Origin: Owenia fusiformis
Lineage: Eukaryota > Annelida > Polychaeta > Sabellida > Oweniidae
Direction: 5' to 3'
DNA: 64,000 bases
NCBI GenBank assembly: GCA_903813345.2
Contig: CAIIXF020000009.1
Span: forward strand, 24,207,759 to 24,271,758
Shown: positions 53,567 through 64,000 of the stretch, piece after piece
Numbering within the stretch: position 1 is the first letter of the stretch
Layout of the letters: the number at the start of each line of letters is the position of its first letter
The notes under the pieces: model-generated
Database searches by the model: none
The model's input: the letters and a program-made list of their open reading frames with translations, nothing else
What the model was told of the DNA's origin: nothing
Program-made: the position numbers and the translations under genes

Positions 53567-53676
53567 TATTTTGATAAAGTGTATAAAAAACAAGAAAATT
53601 CAGTGAAAAAATTCAGAGTTTTCAGAAAATTTTTTTCACTGAATTTTCTCGTTTTTTTATACACTTAATCAAAACA
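53567..53676. repeat. Imperfect hairpin with ~45-bp arms
   Basis: ATTTTGATAAAGTGTATAAA ... AATTCAGTGAAAAAA is inverted at 53,630-53,676 (TTTTTTCACTGAATTTTCTC ... ACTTAATCAAAAC), with an ~18-bp loop. Could be a small foldback element. Confidence 0.7.
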
Positions 53677-53963
53677 TTCTTCTCACAAGTCTTTTCTAGG
53701 CAAATAAGTGTAATTTTTGTGCAAAACTGGAAGATATAGACAATATGGGGAAGGACTGATTCTTGGTGGAAAAATAACATGTGACTCAATTGAGGAATGC
53801 AGAAAATTTCCCACCATGCACCCTGACCTTAAGGGCATTCCTGGGTGGATTTGACCTAGGATGAAGAAACTACATAGTTGACCACGGGCTTTGAAAGCCC
53901 ATGAAAAGTAGTATTCACGAATTCGACTAACAGCTGCCAGATCAACCTACTATTTTATCGCTC

Positions 53964-54672
53964 ATTATCCCATCGAACGAAGTTCGGAGGGATATAGGGA
54001 ACGCCTCCGTCCGTCCGTCCGGGCAATAACTCAAATACCGTTGGCCCGATTTTGTTCATATCTTGTACACATATACCTTACCTTACCTTTAGGTACAATA
54101 TGTAAACCTTTTATAGCAATATGTTTTAAAATAAAAAAAATTATATAGGACATTAATAAAGCTAGAAATGTAGGTATTATAGCAGCACATGGCAGCCCTC
54201 TTGAAAAATGGCGACCTTCACTCGCTATTTTAACTCGAAAAGTACTAGAGCGATTTTGTTCATATTTGGTATGTGAATACTATAAGCATGGCACACTGTC
54301 TGATGACACTTTTGATAGAAGGCGGCCATTTTGAGAAAAATGGCCGCCATTTTAATGTATTTTACTGTAACACGAAAAGTATTGGAGCGATTTTCATATT
54401 TGGTAAGTGAACACTATAAGCATGGCACACTGTCTAATAACACTTTTTGGAAAATGGCCGCCATTTCAACGTATTTTACTATAACTTGAAAAGTACTGTA
54501 TCGATTTTGTTCATATTCGGTATGTGAATACTATAAGCATGGTACACTGTCTAATGACATTTTTGGAAGAAGGTGGCCCTTTTGAAAAATGGCCGCCATT
54601 TTTGCTATATACTTTGTTTGTAAAAATGCCAACCATGGCTGGTCGATAGGATTTGCTACGCTTTGGCGTTGC
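53964..54672. mobile_element. GCCGCCATTTT-repeat element, inverted second copy
   Basis: Begins ATTATCCCATCGAACGAAGT with TCCGTCCGTCCGTCCGG and ends GCTACGCTTTGGCGTTG, the reverse of the 22.4 kb copy. It has about three internal units. Each has a box like AAAATGGCCGCCATTTT and the GCATGGCACACTGTCTRATG segment. Confidence 0.7.
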
Positions 54673-54899
54673 TATTGTCTAGTTGAATATTAATAGTACC
54701 TGTCACTATTTCATTCATATTAAAATGAATTTTCTATAAAAAGTAGGTTAATCATCGCCTGTCACCCAACATGTGGCTTCATGCATACTATCAAAGTGTA
54801 CTCTAATACCGAGTGAGCCAAAATTGCATCCTAAACAAATTCAACATCTGTTAAAGTGTTATTTCGCAAAATAAAACCTTGTTTAATGTTCTTTCATTT

Positions 54900-55351
54900 G
54901 GCTTTGTATAAAAACCTCATACCCACCTACCCACGTACGTTGGGTATGATACAGTCTTTGAAGGGTTCAATTTTAAAGATCTTTAGATCTCAGAATAGCT
55001 CTAATTATTAACATTTCTATAATTCCGGCCTTATTTTATGACTAGGCGGATGACAGATCCTTAAATAAAAACATATGGGTGCATTGTAATTTGTAACGAC
55101 CGCGAGCATAAGTCCAACCAGCCAGATAAAGAAATTGAAAGAAAGTGTGCTAAATTCGATGCCCCGAGTGGGAATCGAACCCAGCTGGGCTGTAGTACAG
55201 CAACTTGCCATCAAGGGTCGTTACAAATGCATCATTCATCATAAACTAAGATTTAATAAACGAAGATCAGTTTAAAATTGAACCCTTCAAAGACTGTATC
55301 ATGTTCCACGTAGGCGGGTAGGTGGGTATGAGTTTTTTTTTATACAAAGCC
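54900..55351. mobile_element. 450-bp palindromic MITE carrying a nested tRNA-like repeat
   Basis: Arm GGCTTTGTATAAAAACCTCA, ACCCACCTACCC ... ACAGTCTTTGAAGGGTTCAA is inverted at 55,270-55,351 with few differences. The centre holds copy 2 of the tRNA-like repeat (55,089-55,227). Confidence 0.75.
55089..55227 (-). repeat. tRNA-like repeat, copy 2 (A box deleted)
   Basis: Exact inverted ends ATTTGTAACGACC / GGTCGTTACAAAT. On the minus strand it keeps B box GGTTCGATTCC and the body AGCACACTTTCTTTCAATTT, but the tRNA 5' half with the A box seen in copy 1 is missing, so Pol III promotion should be lost. Confidence 0.7.
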
Positions 55352-57046
55352 CTTTCATTTTACTAAGTTTCATTGGCCCTGTCCCAATGGTCGGGATTTT
55401 ATGGCTATAATACGAAACATGATCCAAAATGCCAGCCTCATTTCATAACTACGGGCTATCTCTGAGATAATTTCAACACGTACGGGTACAACCCTAGTAG
55501 CATCAAAGAGTTGAAATAAGGAAGTTGGAGAAAAATGAGAGCGATAACATAAGATTTCTATGACCGTGAACTTACAACCTTAACCGACCGGTGCAAAGCT
55601 GCCTGAAGGGACGAGGCTGTAATTTGGAGCATGTTTTGTAAAATGGCCATAGAATTGTGACCATAAGAAATGGACCCATGAAACATGGTAAAATGCAAAA
55701 ATATTTTACAAGGTAAATTAACCAAATATTCAACTCATACTGAATGAATGAGTGCATAACATTTCTTTGGATGACATTTTTTGTCTCACCCTGTAATTCA
55801 TTCTATTTTTACACTTATTCATTTCAGCCTGCCCAAACAAAAATCTAGGTTGAATAGTCAAAACCAGGTACATGTAATAACGAAGAACTATTCAGTTTAT
55901 AAATAGCTCTACGTGAATGACACAACTGTTTTATACACAAACAATACATGGTAAAATACAGGGTTAAGCAGTGTAACAAACAAATTATTTATGACACTGA
56001 GCTGCCCTCTATTTTGTTATTGTATATACAATTAACTTTTCCCCTGTTCAATACAACTTTGCACTAAAAATTATGAAAAGGCCTGCATTTTTTGGTGAAA
56101 ATTGCGTCAGAATTAGAGGAAATTGGTGAAGATGGGTGGATTAGGGACATTAGAGATAATCCAATCAACTTGATTATTTTCAATTGAAGATAAGACACGG
56201 ATCTAACAGAACCATTTGTTTTTGTGGTTAAAGTATTATTCGAACTGAAGATATAGCCTTTGAAAATGCTTGCCATATCTTACGTGGCTTTTTGCCCTTA
56301 TATAGTGATGTTGCTAAGATTGTGTTGTCATGTGCTACAAGAATGCAGGGTATTTTATATCAAATAATCTAGGACCAAAATGAGCTTTCTTAAGTTCAAT
56401 GATCAGTTAATTGATATATAATTCCAAAATTAGTGGGTGGCATTTTTGGGGTCACCCTGTACATACTGCCCCTTGTTGATTCATGAAGGCGAAGGTCACA
56501 CGATGTTCGTGTTTCGTAAACCCAATATCTAAAAAACAGCTGCACCGGAAATAAATATCAAATATATATTATATGCTCTTGTTTTCAATAGAAAAATATT
56601 TAGCAAAATTAACTATCAAAATCAATTTCCCATTGAAATATCTTTTTGGACATGTTTATTTTGGAAAGATGAGCTGTTATTGGTTTTTGATTTTGAATGA
56701 CCGCTATTCTTTATAAGCTGAGTAAACATTGCATCATCACATTTGAAATAAGGGGGTTTAACGTTTCTCCATCGCTATAAATGTTCTCGTTTGTCTTGGA
56801 CATTTCCTTACAAATGATAAGAGGGGTTCTGGTGAACCAGAAAGACAGTGAGGCATGAACTTAATATGAGGCCAAACATGTATCATATGTCTCTGAGTAA
56901 GACAACCTAATAGCCCAAGGCTCTTCTTATGTTGGGATTTAAAGGCATCCAATAATTTTTGAAATGTTCCCTGTTGTTTATTGCAGAGTTTCTTACCGAT
57001 GAAATCTGGAAATTGAAGTTCATTTTTTACACAAAGACCAAGAAAG
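55352..57046. other. Intergenic, before the duplicated peptide-gene promoter
   Basis: No gene supported. The segment 56,070-56,280 (GCATTTTTTGGTGAAAATTG, AAGATAAGACACGGATCTAA) has a diverged relative at 62,885-63,080. From ~56,590 the sequence is the duplicate of the 58.6-59.5 kb region. Confidence 0.4.
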
Positions 57047-57130
57047 ATGGTAACGTCCTTGATTATCGCTGCTCTCTTTCTGACACTTCTGATGAGTTTT
57101 TTGTATGATTAATTTCCTTTTACTAAAACT
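56590..57130 (+). repeat. Duplicate of the cationic-peptide gene 5' region (copy 1)
   Basis: Matches 58,630-59,570 in blocks: ATCAAAATCAATTTYCC near 56,615 and 58,650, TTGAAATAAGGG near 56,740 and 58,775, AATTTTTGAAATGTTCCC near 56,955 and GATTTTGAAATGTTCCC near 59,405, TGAAATCTGGAAA, and the signal-peptide exon. Copy 2 has a ~500-bp insertion between these blocks. Confidence 0.65.
57047..57091 (+). pseudogene. Signal-peptide exon copy with destroyed splice donor
   Basis: Encodes MVTSLIIAALFLTLL, paralogous to exon 1 of the gene at 59,497 (MRTLIICALFLTLL). In the intact copy the exon ends TTTTG|GTGAGTGATTTGTA; here it reads CTTCTG|ATGAGTTTTTTGTA, so the donor GT has become AT. Reading through gives only M-S-F-L-Y-D-stop. 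No second exon was found before the next copy. Most likely a dead duplicate. Confidence 0.6.
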
Positions 57131-59496
57131 TAATGAACCAGGTCGTTGAATGGAAATAATAATATTACCATAATTGAATCTTAAAATAACTAGGCCTATA
57201 CCAGGTTAAAGAAGACTGAGATTTTAAAAAGCTGTTTTTCTAAAATTCGTGAAGAAAACGCGATTCGTGAACGCTTGGCGATTAACTGTTTTACCTTTAA
57301 AAATTCATAACATCAACAATAGTGGCTCAATTTTCATGAAATAATGAATATTGGAAAGATAATTCAATATGCTAAATTATCATCTATCAAACAGAGCAAT
57401 CATCATTTTTTGTATTTTCTAGAGTATTAGAAACAAAGTAACAATCAATATTTTATGAATTTCAATTTCATTGGCATCACATTTCAACTATCATATCTTT
57501 GCCCCTCTACCCCCAATCACCTTGGTTTTTACGCCAAAAAGTGTCTAATACGTATCTCTGTGGCTCAAGCTAAACAAATAACGGAGAAGCAAAAAACATG
57601 AAAAAGTACTCTTGAAAAAATAGAGAGGGGAGGGGCATTAGGGTTTATGTCTGAGATATAAAAGTGTGTTATAGTACCCCCTAAAGATTTTATCAGAGGG
57701 CTAGGAAAATATTTTGTAGAGAGTTGCCCAAAGGTGCCGCTCTGGCATCCAACCCCTATCCTTATGCCTGAAATGCAATTCAAAGGTAATAATTGATACT
57801 CAAAAAGCAACATTTTTGTATCGAGATTCGAGGTTACATCAACACGTAGATCATATCTAGATGCCAAATACATGACGTATCGTTTTACAGTACTATGCGT
57901 AGAGTATATAATAAATACACTTCCTTTCAAAAAATTGAATGTCTAACACATTTGCAAAGAGTATATAATATATACACTTCCTTTCAAAAAATTGAATGTC
58001 TAACACAGATGGGTATAATATTTACACTTCCCTTTCAAAAATTGAATGTCTAACTTTTTACATGCAAGAAAATAATTAATTTTTCTTCTGTGTTATTTCA
58101 ATCACGGTAGATGGTAGACATTTCCTACAAAAAAATTCTGACCGGGGAGTTAGGGTTTGGGTTGCCAAAGTAAGTCAACGACTGGTAAGTTCCACTTAAT
58201 TTCGTCATATGTTCTATATGCTCAGTCCCCGAGTCTTTATTAAGTTTCAGTGTAAAAAATGAGTGATGATGAAATTGTAATCAACATGCATCTCTTCTAT
58301 AGTAGCCGAAGATTAATAAAAAGAAATGTGTAGTATTCCCTGGAGTATTCCATACAAGTTCAACTTAGGGAGAACACACATTATTCTAGTTCTGCATCAG
58401 TAGCAACATCTACTACGGGACTTATTTTATATTGTGACTGAAATTGATTCAAAATAAAATGATTTACAATATCCCACTCACTAAAATGATATAGAGACTA
58501 ATGTACTTTCAAAACAATTGTGCTAGAGTGATCACTTGCACGTACATTGAAAACTGGTCAATTATTTAATTCGGTTGATTTTAGTCGGTGGTCGGTCTTT
58601 TCCATACACCCTCAATATGCTCAAGATTGTGGATCAATAAAAATTAAAATTGAGTATCAAAATCAATTTTCCTTTGATATATCTTTTTGTCAACATTTCA
58701 ATTGGAAAGTAGAGCAGTTAATGATTTTTGAGTTAAGCTTATCGTCATTAGATAAGTCAACATTGCCCGAATTAATTTTGAAATAAGGGATTTTCTCCAC
58801 ATCATAAGTAAGACGGAGACATTGAACGGATATAAGGCCAAACATGTGTGTTTCTGAGCCTGTTTCTGAGTACTGGAGTAAGACAAACGAACCATTTTTA
58901 TAAATATATTTTAATTACCATAAATTAGTCAAGTTCAACAACCTAAGTGATGGCCTTAAAGTCCTGAAATTATTCAAAGATGATTTAAGGGGTCTTATAG
59001 ATATAAAGGGAGCTTATTGTCAAAGGAACTTATTAACAACTTTAAAATGGTCTTCATTTTACATTATACTTTTCTTATTCTTATTATTACTAATAATGTA
59101 CATTGTATACAATAAGTTAGCTTGTACTTGGTAAGACTTTATAAACGTCTACATGAGTGAGCCAATTATTGCCAGTGGCATTATTATAGGTATCCCTCAA
59201 TATAGTGTCGACAATTTATTAACATGGTTATATATTATTAATAAGATCTCAAAAAAGAAAAAAGTATCTGCATTTAAACTGGACTTTGGGGGGGGGGGGC
59301 TGCCACTGCGTATAGGGTCTGCCCTTCTGCGTAAAGGGTCTGCCCTTCACGACAACATATTAAGGGTCTTCTTACATTATCGGAATTAGAAAGAATCCAA
59401 GGATTTTGAAATGTTCCCCGATTTTCCTACACTTGCGGAATTTCTTAACCTGTGAAATCTGGAAACAGAAGTTCATTTTCACAAAGATCATCTAAG
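57131..59496. other. Between peptide-gene copies; promoter of the intact copy
   Basis: A tandem ~55-bp motif with ACTTCCTTTCAAAAAATTGA (three copies) lies at 57,905-58,060. The right part is copy 2 of the duplicated promoter block (see 56,590-57,130). An open minus-strand frame at 57,565-57,930 resembles nothing known. Confidence 0.4.
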
Positions 59497-62141
59497 ATGA
59501 GGACCTTGATTATCTGCGCTCTTTTCCTGACACTTTTGGTGAGTGATTTGTATGATTTATTTCTTTTTTACTAAGGGTGTATTTTTGTATGACCGCGGAG
59601 CAAGTGTCCAAATATTTAAAATTTAAGGTATGATACTAATATTTTATATTCTGAAAAAATTACCTAGAAGTAGTCAGCAAAATGAACGAAGAACTGAAAA
59701 AAATAGCTTATTGGTTCAATGTGAATAAAAACATCAATAAAACGAAATATACATGACTTTCCTTAAAAATAGCTGAAAACAAATTAACCATTTTCTATAT
59801 AAATGTAAAAATAGATGGCAGCGGTGTTTCAACACCATGTCAATGGGGCATTAGCCCGAAGTTTTTCAGGAAATTTGAAAAACTTTAAAATATGAATGAA
59901 AGTAAATAACTGCGCAAATCAAAGTTGTTTTGATAGAAAATTACACCCAGAATTCAAATATGCCATCAAATAAAGAAAATGTTGGTCTTTAATGGTTAAA
60001 AATACAGGTCTCCTAAAATCTCATTAAAAACGAGACTTTAAAGAGATTTCAAAGCTATATGGAAAAGACTCTATTGAGCATGTTCACAAATTCAGTTTCT
60101 TGGGAGTTATTATTGATGACAGACTCAGTTGGAAAGATCATATCAAGTACTTACAGATATAAAGATCAACAATATTAGGAATTTTGAACGGTTTTGAAAA
60201 TACCCTTTGAAAATATCTTGTTTCAAATATATGAGTACGTACATTGTACATGTTTGATTAAAGCCATATATGATTTCGCAAACATTTTACACTTCGATTT
60301 AAGAGAATATTTTCCATATAAAATCATGAGTTGATTTCATTATAGATTGTTAGTAATGAGGCGAGCCCATACAGGCCACCTAGCATGGACATGTCAGCAA
60401 AGAGAATGGCGAAACCCGGTCAAAACAAACCTCAAAACAAGCCGAGGCCGTCAGTGAACACTCTAAAAAAGATGCTGAAAAAAATGAGAGACAGACTTCG
60501 CAAGGTAAAAGCTATAGCTGGATCATATCGTGATGTTCAAGAATTCAAACCATAATCATAATGATTATGTATATAAGCCCGGTATATAAGCAGGTCCGTG
60601 CCCATGGTGGTCGCCAAAAATTCTTTCAAACACCTGCCAGGTATCAACTTTACGATAGATACTACCCGGGAGATACTATCCCTCGAAACAAATGCCCACT
60701 GGTCGCTGGAAAAGCAATTTTCCCTCATAATAGACGTCCATCCTCAACGGAAAATTTTCCCCTCATTATAAATGCCCACGAGCATTCATTTTGAAGACTT
60801 ACAAATAAACGCCCATGCGAAATAAACGTACAATGGGACTAAGCGAGAAACACTAGTAACTGTCAAAGTTTCGGCCGCAAGGCTCCATCCATCATCCATC
60901 TTTGAATGTCTCACAGTCTAAGCAATGCTCCGGAACTTAAAGGGATTTCATCATTTATTAAACTTTATCATCTTTCATGCACAAGGCTCATATCCCAAAC
61001 ATTGGGCATTACTCATAAATTCTGTAGTGCAATGTACAGGGTGGTCCAAAAAATTTGACACTCATATTTCAAAAATAAATATTGAATTTTTCTTGATGAA
61101 AACATGTCATATTATATACCAGTGGATAGGGAATTTATTGTAATGTCTGTCAACCAGCGTCCGTTATATAAATGACGTCATTTTAGTTTCAAAACAGGTT
61201 TTCCAAAAACTTGCAAAAACAAGTTTTTTGTCAACTTTATTTACACAAACAGACGTTCAATATGCCCACCATTTTGATCAATTATAGCCCTCAATTTTGG
61301 CCTTAACCCGTCAAAAACATCATTGATATTCTTTTGAGACAATGAATTCCACTTCTCAATCAGTCTATCCTTAATAAGGGACTGAGTAGATGAAAGGGGT
61401 TCATGGTAAACCAATTCTGTTAGTTCTCCCAATACGTGGTAGTCACAGACGTTGACATCGCATTATCCAATTATGTTGTTTTTAGACCATCCTGATATGA
61501 GCTCATTCTCGAATCATTACATTTTCATTTTACATTTTCCAAGCAATAGATCTCACAAGAGTGTCAAATGTTTAAAGGAAAATGTGCCTAGATTTATCCC
61601 GTAATCACTGCCTCCACCAGATCTCACGATCACCCAACATCTGAGACTACGACCTATGGGGAGAATTAACAGAATTGGTGTATCATGAATCCTTTACATC
61701 TATTTAGTCTCTTGAGGAAGGAATTGAATTAATGAGAAGTGAGATTCGTTGTATGAACAGCATATCAATGATGCTATTGGCCAGTTTAGGCCAAAATTGA
61801 GGGGTACAATTGATCAAAAAGGTGGACATATTGAACGTCTGTTTATGTCAATAAAGTGAATAAAACTTGTTTTTGCAAGTTTCTGAAAACCCGTTTTGAA
61901 ATGAAAATGACGCCATTTATATTATGGACGCTAGTTGACAGACATTATAATAAATTTGAACTTATGTTATATTAAATTAAAGATAAGTAAATTCCCTATC
62001 CACTGGTATATAATATGACGTGTTTTCATCAAGAAAATCAATATTTATTTTTGAAATACGAGTGTCTCATTTTTTTGGACCAGCCTGTAATAATGTAGGT
62101 AATTTTAACTAATTTTTGTGTACTTTCAGTTCGGTGGCTAG
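59497..62141 (+). CDS. Secreted cationic amphipathic peptide precursor (3 exons, AMP-like)
   Basis: Coding exons 59,497-59,538, 60,346-60,504 and 62,130-62,141, all joined in phase 0 with GT-AG introns, give 70 residues. Exon 1 is a signal-peptide core (MRTLIICALFLTLL) continuing IVSNEA into exon 2. The middle is Pro/Lys/Asn-rich (MAKPGQNKPQNKPRPS) and follows a dibasic KR that could be a convertase site. The C-terminal part SVNTLKKMLKKMRDRLRK plus FGG has Leu/Met/Phe at i, i+3/4, i+7 and Lys/Arg elsewhere: a textbook amphipathic helix with about +7 net charge. This suggests a linear membrane-active host-defence peptide, or less likely a neuropeptide; the end FGG is not a standard amidation signal. 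A canonical AATAAA follows at 62,318. Retention of intron 2 would instead append VKAIAGSYRDVQEFKP-stop. I recognise no homologue. Support: signal exon, frame-compatible junctions, poly(A) site and a paralogous exon 1 upstream. Confidence 0.62.
60049..60162 (+). pseudogene. Non-LTR retrotransposon RT fragment in intron 1 of the peptide gene
   Basis: Reads SKLYGKDSIEHVHKFSFLGV then IIDDRLSWKDHIKYLQI-stop, the C-terminal K-x-LGV-x-ID-x-x-L-x-W-x-x-HI motif of LINE reverse transcriptases. Weaker remains (KMLVFNG, stop, KYRSPK) lie just upstream. Heavily truncated and dead. Confidence 0.75.
61037..62087. mobile_element. Tc1/mariner element made of inverted transposase halves
   Basis: Ends CAGGGTGGTCCAAAAAATTT and ...TTTTTTGGACCAGCCTG with ~100-bp inverted arms, flanked by TA. 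On the minus strand (61,241-61,450) the arm encodes the transposase C-terminus: GELTELVYHEP, LIEKWNSLSQKNINDVFDGL, RPKLRAIIDQNGGHIERLF. The other arm (61,650-61,860, plus strand) is a diverged copy of the same piece (FRPKLRGTIDQKGGHIERLF). No catalytic core is left. It sits in intron 2 of the peptide gene and ends 42 bp before exon 3. Confidence 0.85.
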
Positions 62142-62317
62142 TGAGGCACACGCTTTGAGACTCTTAACTCAACAACCTGCTGGTCAGATGCATTAACCTA
62201 ACTGACGTGATACTTCTGAAATATATCATTTGTTGACCTGGTACAAAACCTTTTGTTTCTTCAGAAAAAGACTTTGAATCTGCTATACTCTGTAAATGCA
62301 TTTATGATCAGTTGCCA

Positions 62318-62323
62318 AATAAA
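62318..62323 (+). terminator. Poly(A) signal of the cationic peptide gene
   Basis: AATAAA in TTGCCAAATAAAGAGAG, 177 nt past the TAG stop, followed by T/GT-rich DNA. Right spacing for the 3' end of the three-exon transcript. Confidence 0.55.
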
Positions 62324-64000
62324 GAGAGTCACAATATCAGTAGTTTGTATCTCATGTTATTAAATCATACCATAGTGTATTAGTTGACGTGTTTTATATT
62401 CTGAAGCTTTAAAAAATAATTTTTGAAATGCATATAGCATGGATGGTTAAGTAAGGTATGCACAATAAGACAGGTTTATCTTTTAGATCAATTCATTATC
62501 TCAAAGAAAATTATATACTGTAATAATAAAGTCAAACAAACTCGGAGATATTTAACTAGCAATCAACCCATCAACACACTTTTTCAAAGATGTTGACCCC
62601 ATTTTCACCAAAAATGCAATCATTTTTACAATGTTTAATGCATTTCTATTCTTTATGTTGATGTATCAAATAGTTCTTGAAAGAAAAACTTAATCGCTTT
62701 AAGATAAGTGTTCCCATGTTATTTCTCCATTGAAAAATCTCATGCTATCCATTGGTTTCAGTTCATTTTGGTCATCCAAATTCAATATCTTTAAAGTCCC
62801 CGGAGCAATCAACTTTTCCTTTTAGGAAATCGAACATGTCTCAAAGCACATTCTAATTATGCATTCAAAAATATAATAAAAGGTTGCATTTTTGGTGAAA
62901 ATTAGGTCATCATTTTTGAAAAAGTATGTTGATTGGTCCATTGCCCCTTCAATATCACTTAGGTCCGATTAACTAAATTATCAATATATATACTTTTCTT
63001 GAAGATAATGAATGGATCTAAAAGATACACCCATGTTCATGATCAGAAACTATTCATAATTCAAGTTAGAATCATTTGAAATTGTTTGCGATAACCTACG
63101 TGCTCCTTTCCTTAAATTTGAGAATAATATAGCCATACTTTGAAGAGATTATTGCGAAATTCTACATAATGCGGCGGCCATTTTGAATTCTCCCTTTCGC
63201 GGTTCGCTCTTTGAATCAATTTAATTGCAAAACGTTCGCAAATATGTAATGATAAGGCACTCAAAAAGGACAAAATGTGATTGGTCAATATTTTCCCACT
63301 ATGCATTTCGCGTAGCTATTTGCGTGACTCGAGCTCTAAATCAAACTAATTACGCAATTTTGTTTTTACACCCGCACGCTAAATAAAACAATGACATCAT
63401 CGGAAGTATTCTTTTATGTCATTGCTTTGATAGTCAGTATACCGAGTTTAATCAATAAAAGATTGTACAATGAACAACAAAATTTGGAAACGAGTACTAT
63501 AGATTTGCTTTCGGGCAACTGAAAAGATTGACCTAGATACATGTAATAGCGACGCGTCTTCTTTGGTCTACTGCTCAGTTGTTTGTGGGTTTTCAACGTA
63601 CCTCTATAATGTAATTTGAAGATGAATACTTTTATTCAGTTGTTGAATCGATGTTGCAGTTTGTAGTGCGGTAAGATTGGCATGAAAGTATTGAAAGTCG
63701 AATGAAATTAATTTTTCCAATATGGCGACTAGTCAACTGATCACGTGACCTTCTCTTTCGTAATGTTTTCTCATTTTTCAATCATCGTTTTCACCACGCT
63801 ATAAATCAATACAATGAAATAGCTGTTATATTAAGATTAATAAGAGATCAATCGTTTCTAATAATTTTTTCTGTACTCTCGTACGGGAATATGAACGAAT
63901 ATATCGTTTGAAAAATAGGTGTGAAAATCCCCATGTTAAACCTATGAGGGAAAACAAGGAAGTATAAATTTGTTCCTCCGCGAACTGCATCATGGGAAAT
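62324..64000. other. Right flank; possible promoter region at the edge
   Basis: No coding region. 62,700-62,800 and 62,885-63,080 are copies of repeats seen at 39.7 kb and 56.1 kb. From about 63,170 the DNA changes character: GCGGCGGCCATTTTG, CAATATGGCGAC, TCACGTGACC and, at the very end, GCATCATGGGAAAT (reverse ATTTCCCATGATGC, like a ZNF143/Staf core). These are typical of housekeeping promoters, so a gene may begin just beyond the window. Confidence 0.35.

Noticed and set aside
57565-57930. 121-codon minus-strand frame
   Set aside because: Not recognisable, no signal or domain, and the region is repeat-rich.

Overview
This is AT-rich animal genomic DNA: spliced genes with GT-AG introns, AATAAA signals, minisatellites, and dense non-autonomous DNA transposons and foldback elements. 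The gene content (a three-WW SMURF ligase, an intronless DEG/ENaC channel, an endonuclease IV exon of the Nfo/Apn1 type absent from vertebrates, small secreted peptide genes) fits a marine invertebrate. A hemichordate or lophotrochozoan is a guess; the sequence does not fix the phylum.

Left arm (1-8,200): two tandem minus-strand genes, each with a 46-nt signal-peptide exon and a second exon for an acidic peptide with eight cysteines ending in Cys-Cys-Cys-Tyr. A decayed third copy of exon 2 lies inside the second gene. A foldback element and several MITEs lie between the genes, and an ~0.8 kb array of a 21-bp repeat follows them.

Centre (11,010-41,653, minus strand): one ~30.6 kb gene for a SMURF-type C2-WW-HECT ubiquitin ligase. 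I rebuilt 18 coding exons by splice sites and homology. All phases agree and they sum to 2,403 nt (800 codons plus stop, catalytic Cys 768). The introns hold nearly all the mobile elements: two neighbouring hAT-like elements with 8-bp target duplications, a 4-kb element with 41-bp inverted ends, and an element full of GCCGCCATTTT motifs. The acceptor of exon 7 is tandemly copied in frame.

Right-centre (41.6-49 kb): a tRNA-like repeat, an intronless EXOSC5 (RRP46 exosome subunit) on the plus strand, an orphan last exon of an endonuclease IV, and a minus-strand DEG/ENaC channel tail-to-tail with it.

Right arm (49-64 kb): mostly repeats and hairpins, plus a three-exon plus-strand gene (59,497-62,141) for a 70-residue secreted, strongly cationic peptide with an amphipathic C-terminal helix, resembling an antimicrobial peptide precursor. 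A duplicate of its promoter and first exon lies 2.4 kb upstream with a destroyed splice donor. This locus and the Cys-rich pair are the best candidates for something undescribed. SMURF (signalling turnover), EXOSC5 (RNA decay) and the channel are unrelated neighbours; nothing suggests a joint pathway.
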